NCBI GenBank assembly: GCA_017592665.1
Contig: JAGFNW010000011.1
Span: 62,001-126,000 of the forward strand
Reading direction: 5' to 3'
DNA length: 64,000 nucleotides
Origin: Streptosporangiaceae bacterium NEAU-GS5
GTDB taxonomy: Bacteria > Actinomycetota > Actinomycetes > Streptosporangiales > Streptosporangiaceae
Part shown: positions 42,949-50,305 of the stretch, one piece after another
How positions within the stretch are numbered: position 1 is the first letter of the stretch
Layout of the letters: each line of letters starts with the position of its first letter
Notes under the pieces: generated by a model
Told to the model about the DNA's origin: nothing
What the model saw: the letters and a program-made list of their open reading frames with translations, nothing else
Databases searched by the model: none
Translations under genes and position numbers: made by a program

Positions 42949-43476
42949 ATGTTCGGAATCTCCACCAAGAAGGCCGCCGCAATTCTCGCCGCCGGCGCTC
43001 TGGCCACGGCCGGGCTGCTGGCCACTTCAGGGGCCGCCAACGCGTCCGCGTGGTTCACCACCCGATTCGGGCCGAGTTCCAACCCATTCGTCTTCGTCGA
43101 CGTGTCTGGCGGCTCGACGGGCGACGGCGCGCCGATCATCCAGTGGAGTCTGTCCGGGGATAACCAGGTCTGGACGTTCCAGTCGGTCGTCGGCTCGGTC
43201 TACCAGATCGTCAACCAGCACAGCGGCAAGTGCCTCACCACCGACGGCGTCGCCGGCCACCAGCTCTACCAGTGGAACTGCCACGGGACGAACAACCAGC
43301 TCTGGGACACCGCGCTTACCCTCGGCAGCTGGCAGGTCTACTCCATCAGGAGCCTGTCCGGTAACGGCAACCTCTACATGGAGGTCGCCGGCGGCAGCGG
43401 TTCCCAGGGTGCGGCCATCGACCTCTGGACCTGGAACGGCGGCCGCAACCAATACTTCGCCCCCCGAGCCGCCTGA
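42949..43476 (+). CDS. Secreted ricin-type beta-trefoil lectin
   Basis: A 175-residue exported protein. The signal peptide (about 1-33, MFGISTKKAAAILAAGAL, ending ANASA) is followed by one beta-trefoil domain with three repeats, ending in NQVWTF, NQLWDT and NQYFAP (QxW-type motifs), and GKCLTTDG. Such a domain binds galactosides or xylan-like sugars; here it stands alone without a catalytic partner. It lies between the two att repeats, in an AT-richer setting, with only a weak GGGG ribosome site and a strong terminator after it. It may be cargo of the element or a host gene trapped there. Confidence 0.9.
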   Translation: MFGISTKKAAAILAAGALATAGLLATSGAANASAWFTTRFGPSSNPFVFVDVSGGSTGDGAPIIQWSLSGDNQVWTFQSVVGSVYQIVNQHSGKCLTTDGVAGHQLYQWNCHGTNNQLWDTALTLGSWQVYSIRSLSGNGNLYMEVAGGSGSQGAAIDLWTWNGGRNQYFAPRAA

Positions 43477-43489
43477 TCAGCTCTTGGTT

Positions 43490-43519
43490 ATAGGCCCGCC
43501 CGTCCTCAGGCGGGCCTAT
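43490..43519 (+). terminator. Intrinsic terminator of the lectin gene
   Basis: A perfect 11-bp stem (ATAGGCCCGCC / GGCGGGCCTAT) with an 8-base loop, followed by TGATCATTT. Confidence 0.85.
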
Positions 43520-43627
43520 TGATCATTTCCAGCCGAATCCCGCGCCTCGCCGAGGTGCTCCGAGATCTCATCCGCAGGTCAGAGCACGTCTCGGCAACCT
43601 CCGCGCTGATCGCACGTGCCGGAGAAG

Positions 43628-43657
43628 AACCCGGCCTACAGGCCGACTCGTCCGCCC
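43628..43657 (+). other. att site 2, duplicate of the rnpB 3' end
   Basis: An exact 30-base copy of 41732-41761, not attached to an RNase P RNA. It is followed by CCTCTGAGCCGG, related to the sequence following site 1, and then by remnants of another integrase. Confidence 0.8.
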
Positions 43658-43675
43658 TTACCGCCTCTGAGCCGG

Positions 43676-43870
43676 CTATCTTGGCATGTCACTCGGGTTC
43701 GGGACACATTGAGCGCACCACGGGACCACGGTCGTCGTGATGGACTCGTGGCCGAGCCACCGGGAGACCTCGGAGATCGGTGGCCAGCAGCGCGTTCGAC
43801 CTGCGGCAGCGCCGCCAGGTCGCCGAGGACGGCGAAGATCGGGGATGAGGCAGCCAGGCACGGTCTTCTC
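43676..43870 (-). pseudogene. Remnant of a second rnpB-type integrase
   Basis: On the minus strand ISEVSRWLGHESITTTV is nearly identical to MSEVSRWLGHKSITTTV of the first integrase. The segment with the catalytic tyrosine is deleted: the frame runs straight into VPWCAQCVP. Nucleotides 43736-43770 align with 41853-41887. Nothing upstream forms a recombinase. The position right after att site 2 mirrors that of the first integrase after att site 1. Confidence 0.7.
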
Positions 43871-43985
43871 TCACGATCAAAGGCGTAGACAACCTGATGA
43901 TCGCGAAGGTCGTGCCTGTGTGGTCTCGGCCGTGGTTTGGCGCGTTGGGTATTTCGGGCTGGCCGGGGTTCTGTGGTGCGCGGGG
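43871..43985. other. Non-coding remnant after the second integrase fragment
   Basis: No convincing gene, operator or repeat is seen. Short broken frames suggest old mobile-element debris between the integrase fragment and the lipoprotein gene. Confidence 0.4.
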
Positions 43986-44798
43986 TCAGCCGTCGTATTT
44001 GGCGAGGAAAGTCATGATGGCGTTGAGGACCATTGGGCCCTGGGCTGTTTCGAACAGCCTTGAGGCGTGGGCGTCCTCGCCGCGGACGATGATGACCGGT
44101 CGATCCGGCGACTTGACGGCGGCGCGGGCGATCGCCTCGACAGATGACGGGGTCGGCGAGCGATCGTTCTCGGCCGTGATCTGCAGTAGCGGCACCTCGA
44201 GGGGCGCCACCTCGTCGGTCACCGCGAGGCCGGACAGGCTCACGATCGCCGCGGCCGGCTTCTTCAGCCGCGTCGCGGCGACGATCGACATGTGGCCGCC
44301 GATCGAGCCTCCGACCAGGAAGAGCCGTTTGACACCCTTCTTCCTGAGCCGCCCGGCCATCTCCACGATCAGGTCGTCGACGGAGGCGGCGCCGCTGCGG
44401 TCGTACAGCAGCACCCGGTAGCCGGCGGCGTTCAGGCGGTCGGCGAGGGGGCGCCACGCGCAGACGTCGCCACCTCGCTCGTAGGACACGACCACTCCGA
44501 CGCGGCCGGTTCCCGTGATCACGCCGGTATACCCGTCGCCGTAGCGGAAGATGTCGCCGTCGGCCTCGGTGAAGCATCCCCCGACGTTCGGCCCCGTCGG
44601 CCGAGGAGAGGCCAGCGTGGCTGTTGGGGACGGCGACGTGGTCGGTGGGGACGGCGACGCGGCCGCGGGGGATGGTGGCGCGGGCGTTGGGGATGTCGAC
44701 GTGGCCGACGGGGACGCCGCCGCGCTGTGCTGGGTGACCGTACCGCCGCATGCCGTCAGCGTGAGAAGGACGGCGATCAGGCCGAGCGTCCGTGGCAT
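43986..44798 (-). CDS. Lipoprotein alpha/beta-hydrolase
   Basis: A 270-residue protein starting at ATG 44798 after GGAGAG. The lipoprotein signal ends in LLTLTAC, so it should be anchored outside the membrane. A Ser/Pro/Thr-rich spacer (about 25-70) leads to an alpha/beta-hydrolase domain with nucleophile serine in VGGSIGGH, aspartate in TAENDRS and histidine in EDAHASRLF. The open frame extends to 45011 but only this start gives the signal. A perfect palindrome upstream and the divergent PadR gene imply PadR control. Substrate unknown. Confidence 0.87.
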   Translation of the reverse strand: MPRTLGLIAVLLTLTACGGTVTQHSAAASPSATSTSPTPAPPSPAAASPSPPTTSPSPTATLASPRPTGPNVGGCFTEADGDIFRYGDGYTGVITGTGRVGVVVSYERGGDVCAWRPLADRLNAAGYRVLLYDRSGAASVDDLIVEMAGRLRKKGVKRLFLVGGSIGGHMSIVAATRLKKPAAAIVSLSGLAVTDEVAPLEVPLLQITAENDRSPTPSSVEAIARAAVKSPDRPVIIVRGEDAHASRLFETAQGPMVLNAIMTFLAKYDG

Positions 44799-44812
44799 CC
44801 GGCACTCTCCTT

Positions 44813-44832
44813 CTATGTCAGAAATGACATAG
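44813..44832. promoter_or_regulatory. PadR operator in the divergent region
   Basis: CTATGTCAGAAATGACATAG, an 8-bp perfect inverted repeat with a 4-base centre that contains the ATGT-N8-ACAT pattern of PadR-family sites. It lies 15 bases before the lipoprotein ATG and 41 before the padR ATG. Confidence 0.75.
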
Positions 44833-44873
44833 TGGGCGGACATCGAGTCCCGAGTCAATACGCTGTGAACGCC

Positions 44874-45449
44874 ATGACTGCCACGACTTCCACGCTGGGA
44901 TTCGCGATACTCGCCGTGCTCGCACGGGCCGACAGCACCGGTTACGAGATCGCCGGGCGGATGCGCCACCCGATCGGCCGCTTCTGGACGGCCGGCCACA
45001 GCCAGATCCACGCTGATCTGCAGCGCCTGCGCGCCGCCGGCCTGGTCGAATACGTAACGGCTGCCGGACCGGGGCCGCAGGAAAAGAAGGTGTATTCCGT
45101 CACGCCGGAAGGGCTCGGCGCGCTGCGGGATTGGGTGACCGAGCCTCCCCGGCCGCAGCCCGAACGCGACGAACTGGTCCTCAAAACGTACGCCGCCTGG
45201 CTCGCGGACCCGGCCAGGCTGATCGAGATGTTCCGTACGGCACTACGCCACCACGAGGAGCGCCTGGCGGAGTACGAGTCGACCTGGGCGGCCGTGGAGG
45301 AGGCGCCGCCCGCTTTCGGCACCTCAGGGTTCGGGAACATGGCCGCCCTCAGGTGCGGGCTCACCTACGAGCGGCATCGGGCCGAGTGGTGCCGCTGGAT
45401 GATCGACCAGCTCCTACGCGCCCAAAGCGACGGAGAACACCCGGCCTGA
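44874..45449 (+). CDS. PadR-family transcriptional regulator
   Basis: A 191-residue PadR protein: winged helix at about 1-85 (LGFAILAVLARADSTGYEI, LQRLRAAGLVEY, KKVYSVTPEGLGALRDWV) and a C-terminal dimerisation helix region (Vir type). The start may be ATG 44874 or GTG 44865; no Shine-Dalgarno is present for either. It is divergent from the lipoprotein hydrolase and likely represses it through the palindrome between them. Confidence 0.9.
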   Translation: MTATTSTLGFAILAVLARADSTGYEIAGRMRHPIGRFWTAGHSQIHADLQRLRAAGLVEYVTAAGPGPQEKKVYSVTPEGLGALRDWVTEPPRPQPERDELVLKTYAAWLADPARLIEMFRTALRHHEERLAEYESTWAAVEEAPPAFGTSGFGNMAALRCGLTYERHRAEWCRWMIDQLLRAQSDGEHPA

Positions 45450-45476
45450 TTCACCGGCCGCGCCTGAACAGGCAGA

Positions 45477-46649
45477 TCAGGTCGCGAGTTCGGTCAGCCG
45501 GCGTTCGAGGAAACGGCGTTCGGGGCCGTCGTCGGTGAGTTGTCTGGCCCGCCGGTAGGCGTCGCGTGCCTCATCGATGCGCCCGAGGCGGCGCAGCAGT
45601 TCGGCCCTGGTCGAGTGCAGGTAGCGGAAGTCGTCGAGCCCGAGCTGGTCGACGATGCGCAGGCCCGCCTCGGGGCCCTCGGCCTCGGCGACGGCGATGG
45701 CGCGGTTGAGTTCAACCACGGGTGAGCCGGTCAGGTGGCCGAGCCTGCCGTACAGCGCCGCGATCTGCGCCCAGTCGCACGGCGCTTCGGCGTGCAGCGA
45801 GGCGATCGCGGCCTGCAGCACGTACGGTCCACGGCCGCCCTGGGCCAGCGCGCGGTCGAGCTCGGCGCGGCCATGGGCGATCTGCTCGGTGTCCCACAGG
45901 GACGGATCCTGATCGCCGAGCAGCACGAGCTCGCCGTCGCTGAACCGCGCTTCGCGCCGCGAATCGAGCAGGAGCATGAGCGCCAGCAGCCCGCGCACCT
46001 CGGGGTCGTCAGGAAGCAGTTCGGCAAGCGCGCGTCCCAGCCAGATCGCCTCCGCCGCGAGCTCGTCGCGGCCGCCGTAGCCCTCGTTGTAGATCAGGTA
46101 GACGACGGCGAGAACGGCGTCGAGGCGCTCAGGGAGCAGGTGCGCCGGTGGGACGCGAAACGGGATCCCGGCCGCCTTGATCTTTCGCTTGGCTCGCACC
46201 AGCCGCTGCGCCATCGTCGGCTCCGGCACGAGGAAGGCCCGGGCGATCTCGTCCGTGGTGAGCCCGCCCAGGGTCCGCAGCGTGAGCGCCACCTGGGCCT
46301 CCACCGCGAGCGCGGGATGGCAGCAGGTGAAGATGAGCTCCAGGCGCTCGTCGGGGAACAGCGTGGTGTTCATCGGCACCTCGGCACGATCGTCGGCGGC
46401 GAGCAGGCGGAACTTGGCCGTGCGGACTCGCTCGCGGCGGATGAGATCCGTCGCGTGGTTTCGAGCCGTCGTCATCAGCCAGGCGCGCGGGTTGCCGGGG
46501 ATGCCGTCGCGCGACCATCGGTCGGCGGCGATGGCGAACGCCTCCTGCGCGGCTTCCTCGGCGAGGTCGAAGTCGCCGAGGAAACCGATCAAGGTGGCCA
46601 GAACGCGGCCCCACTCCTCGCGGAAGACCTGATCGAGCCTTCCTACCAA
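45477..46649 (-). CDS. ECF42-type RNA polymerase sigma factor
   Basis: A 390-residue sigma factor. Regions sigma2 ([36 protein letters not shown]) and sigma4 ([20 protein letters not shown]) are followed by a long C-terminal extension of about 200 residues with TPR-like features, as in the ECF42 group. The start is TTG 46649 after CGGAGG, overlapping the end of the DGPF gene by 7 bases. ECF42 factors lack an anti-sigma factor and are encoded with DGPF-domain proteins, exactly as seen here. Confidence 0.92.
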   Translation of the reverse strand: MVGRLDQVFREEWGRVLATLIGFLGDFDLAEEAAQEAFAIAADRWSRDGIPGNPRAWLMTTARNHATDLIRRERVRTAKFRLLAADDRAEVPMNTTLFPDERLELIFTCCHPALAVEAQVALTLRTLGGLTTDEIARAFLVPEPTMAQRLVRAKRKIKAAGIPFRVPPAHLLPERLDAVLAVVYLIYNEGYGGRDELAAEAIWLGRALAELLPDDPEVRGLLALMLLLDSRREARFSDGELVLLGDQDPSLWDTEQIAHGRAELDRALAQGGRGPYVLQAAIASLHAEAPCDWAQIAALYGRLGHLTGSPVVELNRAIAVAEAEGPEAGLRIVDQLGLDDFRYLHSTRAELLRRLGRIDEARDAYRRARQLTDDGPERRFLERRLTELAT

Positions 46650-46990
46650 TACACCTCCGAGGGGCGGATCTCGACGGCGCCGCCGTAGCGTGCCGCCGGG
46701 ACACGGGCGGCCACCTCGATGGCCGCGTCGAGGTCGTCCGCCTCGAGGATGAACCACCCGCCGACGGCCTCCTTCATCCCGATGAACGGGCCGTCGGTCG
46801 TCAGGGTCTTGCCACCCTCGACCCGTACGGTGGTCGCGTTCTCGGGCAGGCCCATCGGCACACCGGGGGTGACGCCCGGGGTCTGGTTGATCCCCTGGTA
46901 GTCGGCGTAGACCTGCTTCTGCTGCTCTTCGGGCAGCGCTGCCTGTCGCTCGAGCGCCGGGCCCTGATAGATCAGCATGACGTACATCAT
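46643..46990 (-). CDS. YCII-related DGPF-domain protein
   Basis: A 115-residue protein with the family signature [20 protein letters not shown]. It begins [11 protein letters not shown] after a strong GAGGAGG site. DGPF proteins are the usual partners and targets of ECF42 sigma factors; their biochemical role is unknown. The gene overlaps the sigma-factor gene. Confidence 0.92.
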   Translation of the reverse strand: MMYVMLIYQGPALERQAALPEEQQKQVYADYQGINQTPGVTPGVPMGLPENATTVRVEGGKTLTTDGPFIGMKEAVGGWFILEADDLDAAIEVAARVPAARYGGAVEIRPSEVYW

Positions 46991-47029
46991 GGGTTCCTCC
47001 TCGTCAATTCGACCATGGTCACGCACTAA

Positions 47030-47056
47030 GACGAACGACGGGGCAGGAAATCGACA
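47030..47056 (-). promoter_or_regulatory. Candidate ECF42-dependent promoter
   Basis: TGTCGA (47051-47056, minus strand) is followed after 17 bases by CGTC (47030-47033), in front of the DGPF gene. As I recall, ECF42 factors recognise TGTCGA at -35, which would make this autoregulation. Confidence 0.55.
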
Positions 47057-47074
47057 GCCACCGACATGCCGCTT

Positions 47075-47533
47075 TCACCTGGTGTAGGTCACGGAGAGGT
47101 CGGCCTCCCAGGGGCCGCCGTCGCGGGACATCTCGCCCACGCTGACCATCGCGGCGCCGTCGTCCTCGATGGTGATGGTGGCCCGCTGGGAGAAACCGGG
47201 CTCGTCGCGGCTCCAGGTCATCACGTTGCCGGCCATGGTGACGTCGTATTTCCTGGACACGCCGCGCTCGTCGAAATAGAGCATGGACAACGTGCCGGCC
47301 TGGTCGTCGCTGCCGAAGATCGCGACGCCACTGGGGAATCGCGGATCGTCGACTTCGGAACGCATGATGATGAACGCGCCGCCCTCGTGCCAGGCGAACG
47401 ACGTGCGCCCGTGGACCACCGTCCCCGGCATATAGGGATGGGTGCCGGTCGTCTGCCATTCGCCCACCAGCGCCGCGAGCGGCTGCAGGGCCGGATTGGG
47501 CTGCAGCGCTTCGCTGCCGATGGGCGACGTCAT
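47075..47533 (-). CDS. DUF1579-family protein
   Basis: A 152-residue beta-barrel-like protein with the family opening ALQPLAALVGEWQTTGTHPY and internal WHEGGAFIIMRSE, YFDERGVSRKYDV and WSRDEPGFSQR. Function unknown; relatives are often encoded beside ECF sigma/DGPF pairs. It follows the CrgA-like gene at 13 bases, probably in one transcript. Confidence 0.88.
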   Translation of the reverse strand: MTSPIGSEALQPNPALQPLAALVGEWQTTGTHPYMPGTVVHGRTSFAWHEGGAFIIMRSEVDDPRFPSGVAIFGSDDQAGTLSMLYFDERGVSRKYDVTMAGNVMTWSRDEPGFSQRATITIEDDGAAMVSVGEMSRDGGPWEADLSVTYTR

Positions 47534-47546
47534 CTCATACCTCGGA

Positions 47547-47786
47547 TCAGGGGCGACGGGTCGACCTGAGGGACACCACCAGGAGGATCACCGCGAACAC
47601 CGCCCCCAGCATGAGCAGCAGGCTCGCGATGAGCAGATTCCAGTTTCCCAGCTTGTTCAGGACGGGGAGGGTCGGATCCGCGTAATACGCGATCATCCAT
47701 GCCAGGCCGACGAGCCACGAGAAGGTCAGCATCACGAGCGGCCACCGCGGCGGGCGCCTGCTGTTCTGCGGCGACGTCTGATTCAT
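47547..47786 (-). CDS. Small two-helix membrane protein, CrgA-like
   Basis: A 79-residue protein with two membrane helices (about 16-36 and 50-72) and the sequence LGNWNLLIASLLLMLGAVF, which resembles the second helix of the cell-division protein CrgA. True CrgA is usually encoded near the replication origin, so this may be a paralogue. The start ATG 47786 has a weak AGGTAGAG site. Confidence 0.7.
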   Translation of the reverse strand: MNQTSPQNSRRPPRWPLVMLTFSWLVGLAWMIAYYADPTLPVLNKLGNWNLLIASLLLMLGAVFAVILLVVSLRSTRRP

Positions 47787-47883
47787 ATCTCTACCTGAGC
47801 GGGCGGCGGACACTCGGTCAACTCCTTCGGCGAGGCAGGGAACACACGTCACAGTAAAGGCGTTCCGTCCCGTTCCATGGAGC

Positions 47884-48549
47884 TCAGCTGGTGTGCAGGT
47901 AGTCGTTGAGCTCGGTGGTGAGCTGGCGGGTGATGTGTTCGGCGAGAAGGCGGGTCTTGGCCGGCTGGCCGAGGTCGACGCCGGACTCGATGAGCCGTTG
48001 CTCGCATTCAGCCTCGACCGTCGGCCGGTGCCACAAGGTCTCGCACGCCTTCGCCAATTCGGGCGCGGTCATCCCGAGCTTGGCGGCGATCGCGTCGGCC
48101 TCGGTGACCGGCCCGCCGGAAAAGGCGCGGGCGATCTGGGCCTGGCGCTTGCTCCGGTCGAGGGTCTGCCGCACGCGATCGGGGATCGTGGAGATGCGCA
48201 GCGCGAGCACGCCCGGCTCGGCGAGCAGGGCCTGGACGTCGGCGATGTGGCCGGGCCGCCCGAAAGCGCTCACATGCGGTTCGCCGTCCTTCGTCGTCAG
48301 AAGGTCGGCCAGGGTCACCGGGTGATTGACGGCGAGGGTGAGAACGGAGGGCAGCGCCACGAACTCGCTGACGGTGAGCTCGCGCCGGCCGTTCTCGATG
48401 CGCGCCACGAGGGCGGGGCTCCATCCGAGGCCGAGGTCGCGTGCCGCGTCGGCCACCTCCAGCCGCGTCCTGTCCCGGGTCTCCCGTACGCGCCGCATGT
48501 TCCGTGCGATGATCTGAGCCACTGTCGGCATCTCATCTCGCGTGTCCAC
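47884..48549 (-). CDS. XRE-type helix-turn-helix regulator
   Basis: A 221-residue protein with an N-terminal HTH (IIARNMRRVRETRDRTRLEV and WSPALVARIENGRRELTVSE, about 12-60). The remainder is helical without a known domain. It starts with GTG, 6 bases after TAAGGT, hence probably leaderless. Its target is unknown. Confidence 0.88.
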   Translation of the reverse strand: MDTRDEMPTVAQIIARNMRRVRETRDRTRLEVADAARDLGLGWSPALVARIENGRRELTVSEFVALPSVLTLAVNHPVTLADLLTTKDGEPHVSAFGRPGHIADVQALLAEPGVLALRISTIPDRVRQTLDRSKRQAQIARAFSGGPVTEADAIAAKLGMTAPELAKACETLWHRPTVEAECEQRLIESGVDLGQPAKTRLLAEHITRQLTTELNDYLHTS

Positions 48550-48555
48550 CCTGGC

Positions 48556-48561
48556 ACCTTA
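48556..48561 (-). promoter_or_regulatory. -10 hexamer of the XRE gene, leaderless type
   Basis: TAAGGT on the minus strand, followed by 6 bases and the GTG at 48549. Confidence 0.4.
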
Positions 48562-48657
48562 AATCCCCACACATCCCATGCGTAGCCCCCAAAGGGAAGA
48601 GCATGAGGTCCGAATCCCGCCGGAGTCCGATCGGGCCTGGTGGGCAGCATCAGGGCC

Positions 48658-49260
48658 ATGATGATTCGCCATCGCGGCAAGGAACCACGTGTCGACCCGT
48701 CCGCGTACATCGCGCCGACGGCCACCCTCGTCGGCGACGTCGAGGTGGGGCTGCGGGCCAGGATCATGTACGGCGCCGTGCTGGACGCCGAGGCCGGCCG
48801 GATCACGGTCGGGGAGGCCACCGTGGTCTGCGAGAACGCCGTCGTCCGCGCGGGCGCCGGGCTGCCCGTGACGATCGGCGACCACGTCTTCGCCGGCCCC
48901 CACGTCACGCTTCTCGGCTGTACGGCCGGCCGCTGCGTCTACATCGGCACGGGCGCCACCGTCCTCCAGGCGGCCAGGCTTGGCACGGGCTCGGTGGTGG
49001 CGGTCGCGGGCCTGGTCCACGCCCGCACCCAGATCCCCGACGAGTTCTTCGTCCCGCCGCACACGGTCGCGGTCGGAGATCCCGTACGGCTGCTCGCCGC
49101 CGGCGACCCCGGCCTGCCCGACGCGATCAGGCAGGTGGGGTTCGCCTCGGTGGCCTTCGGCGTGGACATCGAATGGACCGACCGGACCGCCCGCTATGAG
49201 CGGATGGCCGAAGTACGCGTCGAAGAATTCGGCGCACACAAGGACGATCTAGTTCTTTAG
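48658..49260 (+). CDS. Left-handed beta-helix (hexapeptide-repeat) protein, gamma-carbonic-anhydrase-like
   Basis: A 200-residue protein: PSAYIAPTATLVGDVEVGLR is the usual opening of gamma-carbonic-anhydrase-like proteins, followed by hexapeptide repeats (VVRAGAG, TIGDHVFAGPHVTLLG). Zinc-site histidines cannot be fully matched, since only GDHVFAGPHV is clear, so enzymatic activity is not assured; acyltransferases share the fold. The start may be 48658, 48661 or GTG 48640. It overlaps the convergent epimerase gene by 12 bases. Confidence 0.8.
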   Translation: MMIRHRGKEPRVDPSAYIAPTATLVGDVEVGLRARIMYGAVLDAEAGRITVGEATVVCENAVVRAGAGLPVTIGDHVFAGPHVTLLGCTAGRCVYIGTGATVLQAARLGTGSVVAVAGLVHARTQIPDEFFVPPHTVAVGDPVRLLAAGDPGLPDAIRQVGFASVAFGVDIEWTDRTARYERMAEVRVEEFGAHKDDLVL

Positions 49261-50262
49261 CCGCTCGTCCCAGGCGGCGAGGATCCGGGCCTCCTTCTCG
49301 GGCGCCATGCCGTGGTGGAGCTGGAAGTTGCCGAAGCTGCGCTCGTCCTCCGGGATCTCGCGCAGCCACTCCCAGGTGTCCCGCACGGTCTCCTCGACCG
49401 GACGGCAGACCAGCCCGGCCGCGAGCGCTTTGGCCGACGACGGGAGCCACGCGTTGGCCGACTCGGGGTCGTCGGCGAGCCACAGCGGCAGCTCGACCCA
49501 CTGGCCGACCTCGTGCTCCAGCAGCACCTGGTCGTCCACCCACACCAGTTCCGCGTCCGAGCCGGTCACCTCGGCGCACATGGCGAGCCAGCCGCCGTAC
49601 GTGGTGTTTCCCGGCACGCCGCTGGTCAGGAACCGGCCCGTGGTGCCGAGCGCGGCCTGCGCCACCGTGAACGCGGCGATGTCGCGGGCGTCGATGAGCT
49701 GCATCCTCCGCCCCGGGTCGCCGGGGGCGAGGACCCGGCCACCCTTGGCGATCCGGGTCAGCCACCACGGGAGCCGCCCGACGTTCTCATGCGGCCCGAG
49801 GATGAGGCCCGGCTCGACGATCAGCGTCGCGCCGTCGAAATACTGCTCGACGGCGCGCTCGCACCCGGCCTTCAGCACGCCGTATTCGCCTTCCTCGGCG
49901 TCCGGCGGGCACTCGTGCGTCGGCGAGCTCTCGTCCACGGCCTCCTTGGGGAAGCCGGGCAGCGCCGAGATGCTCGAGATGAACGTGTAGTGCCCGGCGT
50001 GCCCGGACAGCACGCGCGCCGACTCGAGCACGGTCTTCGGTATGTAGCCGCACACGTCGATCACGACGTCCCACTCACGGCCGTCGGCCAGGCGCTCCAG
50101 ATCTTCCGTCACGCCCCGGTCGCCGTGGACGGCGTCCACTCCAGGGGTGTCGGGGCGGCTCTTGCCCCGGTTGAAGGTGGTCACCTCGTCTCCGCGCCGC
50201 AGCGCCTCCGCCACGATCGCCCGTCCGAGGAACACCGATCCGCCGATCACCAGAACTCTCAT
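49249..50262 (-). CDS. NAD-dependent epimerase/dehydratase family protein
   Basis: A 337-residue extended-SDR protein: MRVLVIGGSVFLGRAIV is the cofactor motif, TFISSISALPG holds the serine position, and YGVLKAGCE is the YxxxK active site. Sequence features (EPGLILGPHENVGRLPWWL) resemble reductases acting on sugar nucleotides or phenolics. Start taken at 50262; upstream ATGs give no better ribosome site. Confidence 0.9.
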   Translation of the reverse strand: MRVLVIGGSVFLGRAIVAEALRRGDEVTTFNRGKSRPDTPGVDAVHGDRGVTEDLERLADGREWDVVIDVCGYIPKTVLESARVLSGHAGHYTFISSISALPGFPKEAVDESSPTHECPPDAEEGEYGVLKAGCERAVEQYFDGATLIVEPGLILGPHENVGRLPWWLTRIAKGGRVLAPGDPGRRMQLIDARDIAAFTVAQAALGTTGRFLTSGVPGNTTYGGWLAMCAEVTGSDAELVWVDDQVLLEHEVGQWVELPLWLADDPESANAWLPSSAKALAAGLVCRPVEETVRDTWEWLREIPEDERSFGNFQLHHGMAPEKEARILAAWDERLKN

Positions 50263-50305
50263 GCCGCCCATCCTCGCCGCCCGGCCGGACATTTCCGTAC
50301 AGAGT

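Larger units (their letters stand above)
41732..43657. mobile_element. Decayed integrative element inserted in the 3' end of rnpB
   Basis: The interval is bounded by two identical 30-base direct repeats (41732-41761 and 43628-43657). It holds a broken tyrosine integrase oriented towards rnpB, with its C-terminus beside the repeat, and a secreted lectin gene. This is the layout of site-specific elements that integrate in the 3' end of RNA genes. At 1.9 kb, with no excisionase or replication gene, it is almost certainly a deletion remnant. Confidence 0.75.

Noticed and set aside
43519-43740. Possible 73-residue gene spanning att site 2
   Set aside because: The frame runs through the att repeat and into integrase debris, lacks a ribosome site and starts inside the lectin terminator.
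41732-43985. A functional prophage or conjugative element
   Set aside because: No replication, transfer, structural or excision gene is present, and both integrases are broken; only a remnant is supported.
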